From: Trochalopteron elliotii
Lineage: Eukaryota > Chordata > Aves > Passeriformes > Leiothrichidae
Assembly: GCA_024734555.1 (NCBI GenBank)
Contig: JANPWX010000619.1
Location: forward strand, 1,934,736 to 1,998,735
Length of the DNA stretch: 64,000 nucleotides
Direction: 5' to 3'
The notes below the pieces were generated by a model that did not search any database, had not been told where the DNA came from, and worked only from the letters and a program-made list of their open reading frames with translations. How positions within the stretch are numbered: the first letter of the stretch is position 1; the number at the start of each line of letters is the position of its first letter. Below are positions 50,101-62,150 of this stretch, in pieces. The position numbers were made by a program, and so were the translations under genes.

Positions 50101-50559
50101 AGAACAAGTCTATTGAATGAGAATTTTGTTGGTGATCAAATTCTGTTGCTTTCAGATGATCTCACTAGATTATGATAGAGAAGATGCATATCAAAACTTT
50201 AGGAGAAAAATTAAGGACATCAACCTACCTACAATATAACTTCCATAGCACCCCTGAAGTCTCAAGATAAAATATGAACATATATGAAACTCTAGGAAAA
50301 AAAAATATCCTGACTTTTCCTCAGAACACTCCCTGTTTGTTGATTTTGTTACTGTTGTGTTCCAAAGTTGAAATTAAGTAGGCTTCCAATTATAGGCATG
50401 GAATCTGAATGAAGTTTGCAACGAAACTGTTACTAAGACCATTGCATCACGATTTCAATTCAGGTGTTTACATGAACTTTCAAAGATGTGCATCTCAGCC
50501 CATCTTTTCTATTTACTTGCTTCCAGCATGTCTGTTGGTCTTTTTTCTTATTCTAACAG

Positions 50560-50622
50560 GCCAGAGCTAGGACAGCCTGGACTTGGGACTAACCTCACAA
50601 TGAATTTTCTTGTGTTAAGTAG
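50560..50622 (+). other. Candidate 63-nt cassette exon (unproven)
   Basis: A long pyrimidine tract ending in TTCTAACAG (AG at 50558-50559) precedes the interval, and AG|GTGAGT, a consensus splice donor, follows at 50621-50628. The 63 nt are a multiple of three. One frame, with one base before and two after, is open throughout and reads PELGQPGLGTNLTMNFLV near its start; the other two have stops. A symmetric small exon of this kind would be an alternative cassette in a gene spanning the window. I recognise no protein in it, and such acceptor-donor pairs occur by chance in tens of kilobases, so this is a lead only. Confidence 0.2.
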
Positions 50623-51837
50623 GTGAGTAGATACCTCTTCCTATTAGTAGTCAGGGTTGAGAAGGTAGGGCTTGTGTTTTCTGTGAGCTTCACTTCTTAT
50701 GGATGTGGATATCTTTTTGGTAGCTGGTTTGGGGTTCTTTTTTTAATTAAATAAATATTAGTGCACTTTCAAAACTAAAGAGGCTTTTCTTTTGAAAATT
50801 CTCTGCATCCTTTTAAACTCTGTATTATCCTCTGTATTTTAAGCCAATGACCTGTGAGTGCTTTTCTCTTCATGATGAGGATGGGATCAGACCACGAGGT
50901 GCTTCATTCAATATGAAGGACCTCCTGGTCTGTTGATGAGAGCACCTAAGCATGTAGAAAGTGGAGTTGAATCTAACTGTTCATCCTCTCAGCTTTGCCA
51001 AAGTTTTTTTCTAAGCTGACTGCAGAAAGTTTATATGTCAGTTCAAGATATAGAACATCAAACAGATGTGATGGATATTAGTTATTTTACTGGCATAGTA
51101 GTAGGCATATAGATAAAAATATTTATTTATAACTTTTGATACAGACAGAGATATAACCCTTGTCTGTTCATATCTATGTACAGAAATGGCAGTAATTTCT
51201 TTTGACTTCATATTTCATGTTCTGAATCTTTGTATTGTGAATTGAGGCCTTCAAATTCAGTGTGCTGCTTTCCACATAATTTAATCATTGGCTATTTCAG
51301 CCCACTGCTTTATTTGAGGAAAGCCCCATGAACCAAATTATTTGTGTTTAAATAACATAATATGCGCTCATCAGTTGAATCGCTTTTGCTTCTTTCAATA
51401 GGTTTGATTGGATTCAGTCTCTGGACATTTAAAAAGTGCCAGATAATCAATAGGGAAGCTGAAATACTGAATGAGATTGATGAGAAAAGATCCTTGGTAA
51501 TAAAATATTGGTAGTGTTCTCTTTTAGGCACTGTACATGAGACTTACTCTATGAACCCTCTGATATGTCTGCTGTGCATCATATAGGGAACCTGTTTGTA
51601 GAAGCACTCTTCAGTAGTTGCCAACCTTGTGTTATTTACCTGTCATAATGAACAGAAAATGAGCACAGCAGGTGGTTCTCCATGTCAGTCATTCCTTCTG
51701 CTCAGTACTGGCTGCCCAAGTGTGTGAAAACACTATCTTTACAATCATGACTATAGAAGGTAATTTGGGCAATTAACATTATAAAATGTCAAATAGTCCT
51801 CTGTCTACAATGACCTACATGCTGTCCCTGCTGTTAT
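50623..51837. other. Non-coding stretch, no gene seen
   Basis: No gene or recognisable repeat between the candidate exon and the CR1 copy. Confidence 0.5.
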
Positions 51838-52145
51838 TATCAAAGTCATGGAACATCCTGAGTTGAAAGGGATCCATAAGGATCATTGAGTCCCGCTCCT
51901 GGCCCTGTACCAAGCCATCACCAAGAGTCACATCATGTGCCTGAGTATTGCCCAAACACTTGAACTGTGCCTGGCTTGGTGCTGTGACCACCTCCCTGGG
52001 GAGCCTGTTCCCTTGTCTAGTCACTCTCTGGATGAAGAACTTTTCCCAATATCCTAAACTTCTCCTGACACAGTGTCATGCCATTTCCTCAGGTCCTACA
52101 GACAAGGGACAGTGTCTGCCCCTTCACTTCCCCTCACAAGGAATC
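51838..52145 (-). mobile_element. Avian CR1 LINE, 5'-truncated 3' end
   Basis: Well-preserved 3' end of a CR1 non-LTR retrotransposon in reverse orientation. On the plus strand the element's tail lies at 51845 (AGTCATGGAAC). Characteristic blocks follow: AAAGGGATCCATAAGGATCA, TCCTGGCCCTG, GCTTGGTGCTGTGACCACC, 'TCCCTGGGGAGCCTGTTCC', TCTGGATGAAGAACTTTTCC and 'TGTCTGCCCC'. The minus strand still encodes NRLPREVVTAPSQAQFK, the signature near the C-terminus of CR1 ORF2, within an open frame at 51815-52024. It is truncated before the reverse transcriptase core, as most CR1 copies are, and has a small deletion near 52100 relative to the usual form. It cannot transpose. The minus-strand frame is a retroposon remnant, not a host gene. 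Confidence 0.92.
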
Positions 52146-53648
52146 ACATGCTTTTTCAGATATATGCTGAGAAGATTCTATTACAAATAACTTTTTAAAC
52201 TTTCATGTAAGCTAGATGAGCTCTGTTCAACAGAAAGAACTGTGATACTACAAGTACTTTGGAGAGAGTTGATGATTTCAGCTTCTGATTTATAATACAT
52301 GGATGAGTGCACTGTAAATGGACTAGTAATTCTCCATACCTTCGGTTTTACTTGGCTGAACTGGCTGAGCCCTTTAGATGGACATCAGTGAATTCTCAGT
52401 ATTATTTTGTCAGAACACAAGTTGATGCCCATGACCTTGGCCTGGCTTTTTTCCTTGATGATTACATTGCATTCAGTGACTCTACACTGTGGTTAGAGAA
52501 GTGCTTTTCCATCTTGTTTTGTTTACAAAAAAGTGAATTTGGAGTGGATTTTTTTTACATATAATATTATTTAGCCTTGCCCAGAGGATACTGAGATCAC
52601 ACAGCAAAGAAGATGACAGCAGTCATTGCCTTCGCTCCTCTGACTGAGCTCTGAAAAGTGGGATACAGTGAGTTGGAACTTGAAGCTAGTTCATGAAAAT
52701 CTTTAAGATATTAGAGTGGCTAAATTGCCCTAATAAATTCTTTCTAAAGTGACACTGAATTTTACTATGCTGTATTCTGCCAGCTGTCAACACACGGAAG
52801 GCATAGTTTGGATCCTTGGGTATCCTTATCTGAAATTTTTTCTATACTGATAGAGCAAAATATGTTTGTAAGAAGGGAAGAAAAAGGTCTAGGAAAAAAG
52901 TGGATGTCTGAAACTGATTGAATGCATGCTTCAGGGAATACTCTGGATAAATTGTTTAAGAATGTTTTTTTTTAATAAAATAGTAATGATAAGAAACTGA
53001 CTTCAAATCTGAATAGGTCACAAGTGAAATGAGTTTGGTGGTCTTACCTAATCCCTTTGGATATTTTTCCAGGTTACAGTCTCCATATACAGTGTGATAT
53101 AACTTGTAATTTCTGTTTGAGTTTAGTCAGTAGTGTTAGGAGTGAAATTACAGGTTATTTCATGTCAGAGCTGAGGTGAAGAGACGAATAGATTGTGAGA
53201 ATACCTTCTTCCCTGTATTGTTTCTATACCAAGACAGTGTTATAAAATAGTAATTTTCAAACATCCTCAATTCATGCTCATATAAAATAGATAATTTTTC
53301 TAAGATTAGGCTAATTTAAGTGGCCTTACTTTTAAGTACCTATTGTGCAAGTTAAATCTGCTTAAGGAGTAGGATGTTATAATCACTATGCACTCTACAG
53401 TCTCATTTATGTTTGTTTTCAGCAATACCATTTTCTTTGGGCACCTGTACCAGCATTTTCCCTTGTGCTTTGTCTACAGTAGATTTCTCCATGCTCCCCT
53501 AATGGCATCCTGATTTCATTATCCCTGGGAAGCTCAGAAATGAAATATCATATAAATATGTATTTTTTTTCATAATTTGCATTAGTGATCATACATGGGA
53601 GTTTAATTGGTTTTGAAATTCTAGTGACATAGGTAATTAAAATACTTA
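52146..53648. other. Non-coding stretch with a possible MIR-like scrap
   Basis: No gene. At 52571-52655 the words 'CCTTGCCCAGAGG', GATCACACAGCAAAG and TGACTGAGCTCTG weakly resemble the MIR/L2 block GACTTGCCCAAGGTCACACAGC…GAGCTGGGA; this is too short to be sure. The rest is AT-rich without recognisable structure. Confidence 0.45.
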
Positions 53649-53775
53649 GACCTACAGAGGTAGAGCAAGTTGCCCATAACACCAAGGCTGTGGGTTCTAT
53701 CCCTGTATGGGCCATCCACTTAAGAGTTGGACTTAGTGATCCTTGTGGGTTCCTTCCCAAAGAATATTTTGTGAT
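53649..53775 (+). mobile_element. tRNA-Ile-derived SINE with CR1-like tail (TguSINE1-like)
   Basis: The first part, 53649-53714, is a decayed tRNA-Ile body. TAGAGC is followed by CATAACACCAAGGCTGTGGG, then GGTTCTATCCC (a Pol III B box with one change from GGTTCGATCCC) and the acceptor end TGTATGGGCCA. The anticodon-loop position reads CAT instead of AAT, and the A-box region is shortened, so it is not a working tRNA gene. The second part, 53715-53775, is a CR1-type 3' tail: 'AGAGTTGGACTTAGTGATCC', TTGTGGGTTCCTTCCCA and an AATATTTTGTGAT end. This tRNA-Ile head on a CR1 tail is the structure of TguSINE1, known from passerines and mobilised by CR1 machinery. The tail lets CR1 reverse transcriptase recognise the RNA. 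No long target-site duplication is seen, as expected for CR1-type insertion. Confidence 0.85.
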
Positions 53776-56700
53776 CTGTGTGCATGGTGGGAAAATATCA
53801 GCTGTCATCCTAATATTGGAACATGAGCTGCTGTTGCCACAGGGCAGCGGTGCAGTGTTGGGCACCTCTCAGAGCCCCAGCCCTGACACACAGCACCAGG
53901 CAGGCTGTGGTGGCAGCGAAGTGCCTGGCACTGAAAGGCTCCCTGTTGCTGCTGCTCTCCATCACCCTGGCTGGGCTGGCAAACAAGTAGAGGACATGGC
54001 CCTTGGCAGCCTCCCGAGCTTCCATGCTGGCATCTCACCTGCTACACATTCCAACACAGGAGACCTAGCAGATGCATGTGACAATGTGTCACTAAGCTCT
54101 TAAGGTCTGGTGAAATTGATTTCTAAGAGAAAGCATAAATGCATTTTGGAGACCAGAAGTCAGTTTCATGTTTTGTTGATGTTTTATTTTATTTAATCTA
54201 AAGAAGAAGTTGAGAGGTGGGTTTTTATTTTATTTATTCTGTAAGTTTCTGTTGAGACTGGAAAGCCACGAATGTTTCTGTGATTTGCCTGTGGAAAAAT
54301 ATGAAAGGAAAAATATTATTTCATGTGGAAAAATATAATTTTATTTATATTTTATGTTGGGAAAGTTATATTGGCTGATACGACATTTATGAGGTAGAAG
54401 AGAAAAAAAGCAGCAAAAATATTTTTTAGTTCTCATATTTATTAAAATTGTTAACTGCATAATTCAATTATGCTACAAAATCAGGAATACACAAAATTTT
54501 AAAAACAAAACAAAACAACAAAAACTATGGGTCACACTATAAATTTCTATTTTTTTTTCTTGCCACCAACTTCTCCCTCCAAAATATTTCAAGGACAATT
54601 GTGTAAAGTAAGAAATTGCAGATCTAAATGCAAGCAGTTAGTGAAAAAAATTCAAAGTTATCTTACAGATATGCAGGCAGATAATTATTTATCTTTGAAA
54701 ATATGTGTAATGCTCCCATTATTCATTTAAACCCTGCTGGTAACAGTTTGTGGGAGGTTTTTGGAATTCAGTTCTGATCACGTTATGTTGACATGGCTGG
54801 TTTTGATACCCCGGATGACCAGGTTTAGTTATTCCTGCTCTAAGATGTGTGTGAATTTTCAGACTTACTTATTCAGTGCCATTATTTATTTGTTTCTGGT
54901 GAATTCAGATAGTGGTTTTCAAGGTGTTTTTCCATTCTTGAGAGACCTGTGGGGCATTTAACCTACATTAGACCTGGGGAGTCTGAGGGTTCTTCAACAA
55001 ACAAAGAATTTCCAGATACTTTCCTTTAGTATGTGTCAAGGGCAATACAGACAAAAGAGTCGTGTTTCCTTTAACAGCTTGATAAGTATCTCAGGATATT
55101 CTGCAAGATTCAGTACTGTTTCTACAGTGTACTCCATTCCCATTCAGCATAATATGGCTCAATATACTGTATGTGACAATGGTGAAGACTTATCTTTGCC
55201 CTGAGGGCTAAGTGCTGTAACACTTCTCAAGTGATAGGCTTGATAGAAGTGATGATTCAGAGGCAATGATCTGCTAAAAAGTCACATTAAATATGTGTGA
55301 GAATTAAAAATATAGGTCTGTGTTTATCTTGACTTTTATTTTAAAAGTTTCAAAGCCCTATTTATTTCCAGCATAGAAATCCCTTGTAACGTAAACTAAA
55401 TCATTCTTGTATTGACCATTTTTTCATGTCGTTCTATTGAGGCTCCTTCCCAACTGAGTTCCTTATTGAATTGTATTTCTATGAGGGTATTGTAGGTTAG
55501 CAGCACATTTTTATGATACACAAAAGAAATGCCTTCTGAATTTCCAATGTCTTGCATATTGTTCCCTATAGAAGCAGCATCTCTGAAATATGGAATAAAT
55601 CAAAACAGAAACAGCTGGCTCTTTGCTTACTGCTGTTATTCTTCTTTAAGTTTACATTTCCTAAAATAACTTCTCCTGCCTAACTTTCTTAGTGGGCTGA
55701 TTTATAATAAACTCAGCCTTTGCAGAAACCGTAGACATTTTCAGCTATGATGTCTCTTAGATAGAAACAAAAAAACATAATTAAGTGCTAAACCTATAAA
55801 AATACTCTCTGTATATAAACACACAAACAGTGCTGTCTGCACACTCATAAACTCTGCCCATAATCGAACATCTGATAACACATAGTCCTGGGTAAACCTC
55901 TAAAAAGGTTAGAAATTAGTGTGGTGTCGTAACAGCTGTTGTTCAATTATGTTTAAATATTGTTAAGAAGTGGTTAACCCTAGGATCAGTTTCCAGTAGT
56001 TTCCCTGGAAAACTTAACATAGTGCAGGTGAAGTTCATAGTCTGTATTGCTGCAGCCAAATAGGAGAATCTCCATTAGTAAAAACTTCTTTCTTAATGAC
56101 TATAGCTCTATGTCAAGAGACACTTAGAACAGAACACATGTATTTAACTGGATTTTGTTACTCTGAAACCAGTTGGGATGCAAAGCTGTTTGCTGTTTAG
56201 GCAAGAATAAGGCCTGCAGGCATGGGCATTCTCTTCTTGTAGTACATCCTCCCAGCTTGCTTTTATTTATTAAGAAATGTGGCATGATGGGTACCCATTG
56301 ATGCAAAGTGGTAACTAGTTCAAATTGTCCAAGACTCCCCCCACTAGTTCAATTACAATGTCATAAGAACATAATAGGTCCCATTCTCCTGCTCACAAAT
56401 TACGTGAACATCAGACCATTTAAATTCATTCTACTTTTGACCTACTGTGCAGGAGGGTTTGCAGGTGCATTTCTTCGGCTGGAGTGTCAGTTTCCTTCGG
56501 ATGCTATTAGATCTAATATTGGAATTATTTTTAATTTTCGGTTTAGCATTTAGGAATAATTTGACAGTATGACAGCCTTCAAAACTCTAGAAATAAAAGA
56601 GTCTAACACGAGTGAATTGGAAGTATGCAGGACTATGGGCTAAAGGAGAATAGATGAGGAGAAAACAGGAAAGATAACTGAAGAAATGGAGGTGTGAATT

Positions 56701-59045
56701 ATTGCTGTTTAATAAGGTTTTCTGTGGTTTGCACACATGTATATGTACTCGCATTCAAGTAAAAAGCCCTACACAGATCATAGCACTAATATATGCCCTC
56801 TCCCTCCCCTAAGGCTAGACCTACAAGATCTAGAATTTATTTCTCCACTCATGACCTTTCATAACTATCAGGTATAAATGATTTTCTTTCACTTATGTCC
56901 AGGCTATGTTTGAAGGTCCTATAGGTCTCCTGCAAGAATTATCTGTAGATCAACCTGCACTATTTCTAAGTCACTTCTACACAATAAAAAACAATATCTG
57001 TACAATCATTTTTTATGTGAAAGCCTTATTCTTCATTTCAAGAAACCTTTAGTTTGCACAGCCTTTGCTGCATTTTTACAAATGAGAAGTGTTCATTTCT
57101 TTCAAATATTTTTAATTTTAAGTAAGAAGTTGCTAATGCTATAATGTTATTATGGTAGTCCTTATAGTCTTGTCAGTACATACACTCACTTTTCCCAAGC
57201 TGCAACTGTAAAATAATTAAGGTAACCATTGGTGAATTAAATATCTTTTTTGTCATGGAGGATCATTCGATTGAATTCTCCAGAGGTTTAAAGTACATGA
57301 TAGTGGCAATGAGATCAAGAAAAATCAAGTCACTAGATACAGAATATATATTAATGCATTCTACAAATGCATTATAGGAAAGAGCTTAATTTTAGTGCCT
57401 AGGTAATTTAGTAACTTTCATTCCTGGTCAGAATTTAGTTTAAATTAATTAAGCAAATTGTTCTGGATGGTTAGTTATAATGGATACTATAATATTGCAC
57501 CAAAAGCAAATAAGACAATGAAATAGATAGTTCTGTGGTACTCTGTACAGTTTCTTGTTATGAAAAGATATGTACTATATCCTATATCTTCCAGCAGTAA
57601 AATAAACTTAACATGGGGATTCTTAAATCAAAGGGAGTAGAAAGAGTAAAGCCCAGGCTAAATTTTTAGTTCAAGTAGTGTAAAATCATCTTCATTTGAA
57701 GTTCTTATCAGGCTTTTAAAGTAACTTTACTTGCCCTCCAGCTGACCCATAGCCTATCTGTCCACACCTCTTGCCCTTTTGACTCTTTTTGCTTTCTCAT
57801 GGTATTCCAGTCCAAAGATGAAATCTCACTGGGCGCTCCCACTCCTAGGGAACTTCCCCCTCCTACCTGGATCAGCACACTCGGAGGTTTGCTTAATGCA
57901 CGTTTCGGGATTGTTATGCAGGGAGAAAATTACATGAAAATAATTATGTGTATTTAGATTTTTCATCATATGATGGTTAGTAGCTGACAAAAATTTTCTT
58001 CTTTACTAGTATTAGTGTCTGCCCAAGTGTGTTGGAAAAGTAGTCATGTTCTGTATACTGTGTAAAGCACTTTGAAAGGATTAAAAAATGCTTAAATTTT
58101 AACATATTTTGGCAGAATCTTACTCATCAGGAAGATATGATGCATTTGTGTATTAACCATCCTCTGACTTAAAGCAATGAAAATCAAAATGTGGCAAAGT
58201 GAAACATCATCTTTTAATATAATTGAAGGCAGGTTTATGTCTCTGTAAGTGGCATAATTGTGACAGGTGCAATTACCACGTAGTAAGTCTTCACTCAGAA
58301 ACTTGACAGATTGGGGAACAGAAATACTCTCCTGCCCCATCGGAGGGCAACGGGGAAACTCTAGGCTAATGTGCCTTGTTCCACAGTGGTTTCAGAGACG
58401 TCTGATAGCACCTGAACTGAAAGACAGACAAACTGAGTAAACTTCCATATTTCATGAAAATTTTCTTACATGTGCTCATTTTTGTCTGTCATTGAATCCA
58501 AAGAACTTATAATTGAATCAACAGTGCTGCCACCTCAGAATGCAGGTTAAGTAGCTGGAGTTTTAACATCTTTAAGTCAGATCTTCAAACCCTAGCAAAC
58601 TCAGGATCCATGCACAAAAGACTTATTCCAGTGGTGCAGACTGTGCAAGGTTTCACACATGTTGCAATATCAAGGTAGTGCATCAAGAATGTAAGCACAA
58701 TTTTGCATGATCCAACTCACCACTGCCTTGTCTAACCTTTCTATGAGAGCTAAAATTGATTTCATGGGGAAGTGATGAGTTCTGGGTCCTCATTTGTCTT
58801 GGAAGAGTCAAAATGCAGCCTTTTTGGTATGAATGGGAGTGGGTGGTATAGTCCATGGATTTGCTGTAAAAATGTCTTTTATACATGTGTAGATGAGGAG
58901 GTGTTTTTCTTTCTTTTGTAGCATTTTGGTAATCACCTGGCCAATCACCTCCTACAGCCTTTTACTCTAGCTGTAGGAAAACAGGACATGGCTGTTTAGT
59001 ACAAAGAGTTCTTTTTCATCATTACAGATTAAAAGCTCATCTGAA
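53776..59045. other. Non-coding stretch with a GC-rich island at the start
   Basis: Bases 53820-54075 are strikingly GC-richer than the rest of the window, CTG/CAG-rich, and open in several frames on both strands (137 codons plus, 77 and 71 minus), which is a composition effect. I do not recognise it; an unlisted LTR fragment is possible. Beyond it lie a CAAAA-type simple repeat at 54501-54525 and a possible MIR/L2-like tail at 58051-58100 (TGTAAAGCACTTTGAAAGGAT). A further less AT-rich patch of unknown nature is at 57720-57920. No gene seen. Confidence 0.5.
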
Positions 59046-59160
59046 ATCATAGAATCATAGACTGTGCTGATTTTGGAAGGGTCTCATCAGGATACATCAA
59101 GTCCAAATCCTGGCCCTGCACAGGACACCCCAAGAATCACACCATGTACCTGAGAGCTAT
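59046..59160 (-). mobile_element. Avian CR1 LINE, short 3' end fragment
   Basis: Begins with AATCATAGAATCATAGA, the reverse complement of the (ATTCTATG)n microsatellite that ends CR1 elements. It continues with TTTTGGAAGGGTCTCATCAGG, 'CATCAAGTCC', 'CCTGGCCCTGCACAGGACAC', 'CCCAAGAATCACACC' and TGTACCTGAGAGC. These blocks match the last part of the CR1 copy at 51838-52145 in the same order and orientation. Similarity fades after about 59160; the following 45 bases may belong to the element but are too diverged to call. Short, non-coding and immobile. Confidence 0.9.
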
Positions 59161-62040
59161 AAACTACTCCTGTCTTCAGGTTAACCTGGTCCAATGCAGT
59201 GAGTTTTCTCACAGCATTATCTTGGTTAAAATTTTAGAGCAATTCCAGCATTGGCAGTGGGAATAAGATTAAAGACAAATCGGAAATGCAGAGATTTCTT
59301 CCTTCCATCTGAGTCTGTAGGGATTTATTCACTTCCCAGCTTGTGTTTTTAGGTTCAAAAGGTTACCCCTGTAAGGTATATATTTAGGTGATTGTTAAAT
59401 ATGAGTCCAACGTGTAAAAAAAATTATTCACGCAGAGCATATGGAATGGAATCCAGAAATACCAGCCTACTCCATTTGAGCTAGATAATATTGTCTGCCA
59501 CAGTGTAATACTATTAAGATTAGTATGCCACATAGAACAGAGCAATAATTCATTTTGCAGAAGTGCAGGTTTATCCTATACAGAAGAGGGCACTAGAATT
59601 TGTAGGTCAAATGGAACTAAACAATAGAGTGTGCATAAAGTAAAAGTTATCATCGTAATAATATGATTGAAACATTACATTTGCATAGATGAGAACTTGA
59701 AAAAATCCTCAGGATGTAAACAACTCCAAAGTTAAACATCATTTGATACTGTAGAAGCTTTATCCTATGTTGAGGCTACAAAAATTTGGCGACGACGGTA
59801 AGACAACTGCTAGAAGCATTTGGGTCCTTCTCTGTTACAGCATTGCTCTCACTATAGATGGTATAATTAAGGCTTATAGAAATAACTCATTAAATTGTGA
59901 CAGCTTCCTGTATCTTGCAGTTAAGGAAAATAGGTGGAGAAATAATCTGGGGATGCCAAATGAAGAGATCATTTCTTTGTTTCAGTACCACTTCACCCCA
60001 GCTGGAGAAAGTTCATGAAGAGCTGTATCTGTTTAGGATATGTTGAAAGATATGATGCTTCAGACAACATTAGACTCAGCTATGTCTCTTTTGAAACAAA
60101 TACACTGTCTTTTCTTCTTTAAAGTATGAATACAGGCTGTGAGTATGTAGAGTTATATTGACTAGTTTTGTGGGTTTGTATCTGTCATCTTTGGGGTGAA
60201 AAGTTTTGTGTGGCAACATCTGTATACAGACTTCTTTTGAACGGGAGATATTTTTATTTTTAATGGGAGGTTTTAAGTTTCTTAGGACATTTAAAATTAT
60301 TTTTCAACTATTTCCAAAATCTTTGATGGAGGATTCTTTTAAATTTTAGATACTGATATTGAAAAAAACTGAGTAAATCCTTTGTGAATACAATTTTTTC
60401 TTATAAGAGAAATTTCTATAACAAAAATATTTATAGTAAAATTAGAATTTGAGGAGCTCACTTTTGAGTTTTGTTTTTAAAAAAGAGTATTGCTTAAAAT
60501 TGGAAACAATAAATTCCCTTCTCCTTAAATGGTAAGAATTCTGGTTAGTCAAAGAGAATTGATTCCTGTTCATTTTCTGGTTCTCTTTTTATAAAGGTGT
60601 TTCCATATTCCATTATGGAGGAGCTTTATGGCTTATGCATCATCCTCTTCTTGCCAACCAAGATATAAAAAAATCTCCATGCTTTCAAGGGAAAAATTTA
60701 AAACAAAACCTGAGAATTAATAATCTCCCACTTCCCATATTCTTATTTCAATAGAGAAAACACTAAAGGGTTTTCAAAGTGTGGGTCCTGATGAAGCAAT
60801 GTTAATTTCACAAAAGCCTTATATAGTTTCTAGGGATGGAAAATCAAATGCAGACAACCAAAGGAATTCAGTGCTGTCAGAGCAAAGAGTGAAGTGCTGA
60901 AGAGTAAGCGGCAATTGAAAAATTGCTGCCATCCCCAAAATGTTGGTGTGGGTGAAATCCCTACAACAACTTGGGACTCTTTTTCTAGTGTTCAAGTGGA
61001 AATGGAAACTTCAATATTCAATCCTGCATCTTCATAACTGGTAGCTAGAATTGACAAAGTCCCACCAAAAATGCATATAATCTTCTTTATAATCTTTATA
61101 AGTAATATATCTTCTTTGAATAATGAATAGGAACATGGAGGAGTGGGGATGGTGGATTCTATTCATTCTCAGAAGCTTCAAAACAGAGAATCAGGAGGAA
61201 AGAATTTGAAGGAAAGGTTTTTTAAACCTTAGCTCATTACTTTCACACTGGTTTTGCTGGCAACTATATTTTGTCATTCAATAAGTATTTTTCTCAGGTA
61301 GAAATGGCTTTTATGATATTTTGTAAATTGATAGTGTTGCAAGCTTTATTGTAGCAGGAATGCATTGTGTTGCTGTGGCACTGCTGAGTTTTATGTGTTG
61401 CTGTGCACTTCTCCAGAGGTTTAACTCCTTTGGCCTTCAGTTTTATATTTGGTGCACACGAGGTACAAGCGGCCTATTGATGCTCACCTTATTACAGTGT
61501 GCTGCTACAGTATAAACTCACTAAGAGGCTTGCCAGACCAGTCTGCATTGGCTGATATTAAGTCTTCCATTAAGTGAGACAGACTGGATTACTGATTTTG
61601 GAATTGATGATGGATGAAGAAGCCACAGAGAGATGACATTGCTCTAAATTTGTAACACTGAGATTAGGGAGTTTTTCTCTCTAATGTTATAGTAATAGGC
61701 ATTTCTCAAAGACAGAAGGAAGAAAAGATTAAATTTGGTGCCTACATGTTGAGGGATGTGGAAAGGAAGAAATAACCACAGCTGAAGTTCAAATTAAGGT
61801 TTCAGAAAGTGCTAAATACATTGGGAAAAAAAATAGAAAGCTTCTTCACCTCAAATTCATCACCAAGGACAGAAGGATGGTTTTATAATTGAGAGTGTCA
61901 AGTCTGCAGTACCTGTCACTTTATCTGTCTACAATATGCCATACACATTTATAGTGATGTATAAGTAATAATAATAATTTTGTGCTTGAAGCAAAAGATA
62001 TGGATTTAGGCAATCCTTTTCATACCCATCTTTGACACAA
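59161..62040. other. Non-coding AT-rich stretch, no gene seen
   Basis: No gene or recognisable repeat. The 83-codon plus-strand frame at 59767-60018 resembles no family and has no flanking splice signals that support it. T/A-rich tracts at 60240-60520 are unremarkable. Confidence 0.55.
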
Positions 62041-62150
62041 ATTTCTTGTGTGGCCCATGGACAAGTCAAAATTCTACACCTTCTACACTTTGCAAAATGG
62101 GAATAATTCTGTTTGCTTTTTGAGGAATGTTGAAGGACTATAACAATATT
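62041..62150 (+). mobile_element. MIR-type SINE fossil
   Basis: TTTCTTGTGTGGCCCATGG, ACAAGTCA, TACACCTTCTACACTTTG, CAAAATGGGAATAATTCTG and TTTGCTTTTTGAGGAATGTTG follow the MIR/CORE-SINE layout. The usual form is CTGTGTGACCTTGGGCAAGTCA…CTCTGTGCCTCAGTTT…TGTAAAATGGGGATAATA…ACCTACCT…GGGTTGTTG. The order and spacing of five blocks make chance unlikely. The element is non-autonomous, depends on an L2-type partner, and long predates birds. The copy lacks clear ends and a target-site duplication. Confidence 0.65.

Larger units (their letters stand above)
44426..50559. other. Non-coding stretch, no gene demonstrated
   Basis: Contains (AT)9 at 44973-44990, GC-richer patches at 45930-46160 and 48900-49200, a purine-rich tract at 46311-46335, T-runs at 46614-46640 and (GA)6 at about 49916-49927. 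Open frames of 118-121 codons at 46430-46838 overlap on opposite strands across the T-runs and are not credible genes. Bases 46659-46707 are bounded by a strong pyrimidine tract with AG and by a GTAAAA donor-like word, but similarity is lacking. Confidence 0.5.

Noticed and set aside
51815..52024. Minus-strand frame with an NRLPREVV motif as a possible host gene
   Set aside because: The motif is the C-terminal signature of CR1 ORF2; the frame is a retroposon fragment and was annotated as such.
53649..53714. A functional tRNA-Ile gene
   Set aside because: The A-box region is shortened, the anticodon position is altered, the stems are broken, and a CR1-like tail is fused to the 3' side; it is a SINE.
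53690..54103. Longest plus-strand open frame (137 codons)
   Set aside because: It starts inside the SINE tRNA part and runs through the GC-rich block, with overlapping frames on the minus strand. This is a composition effect, with no family resemblance.
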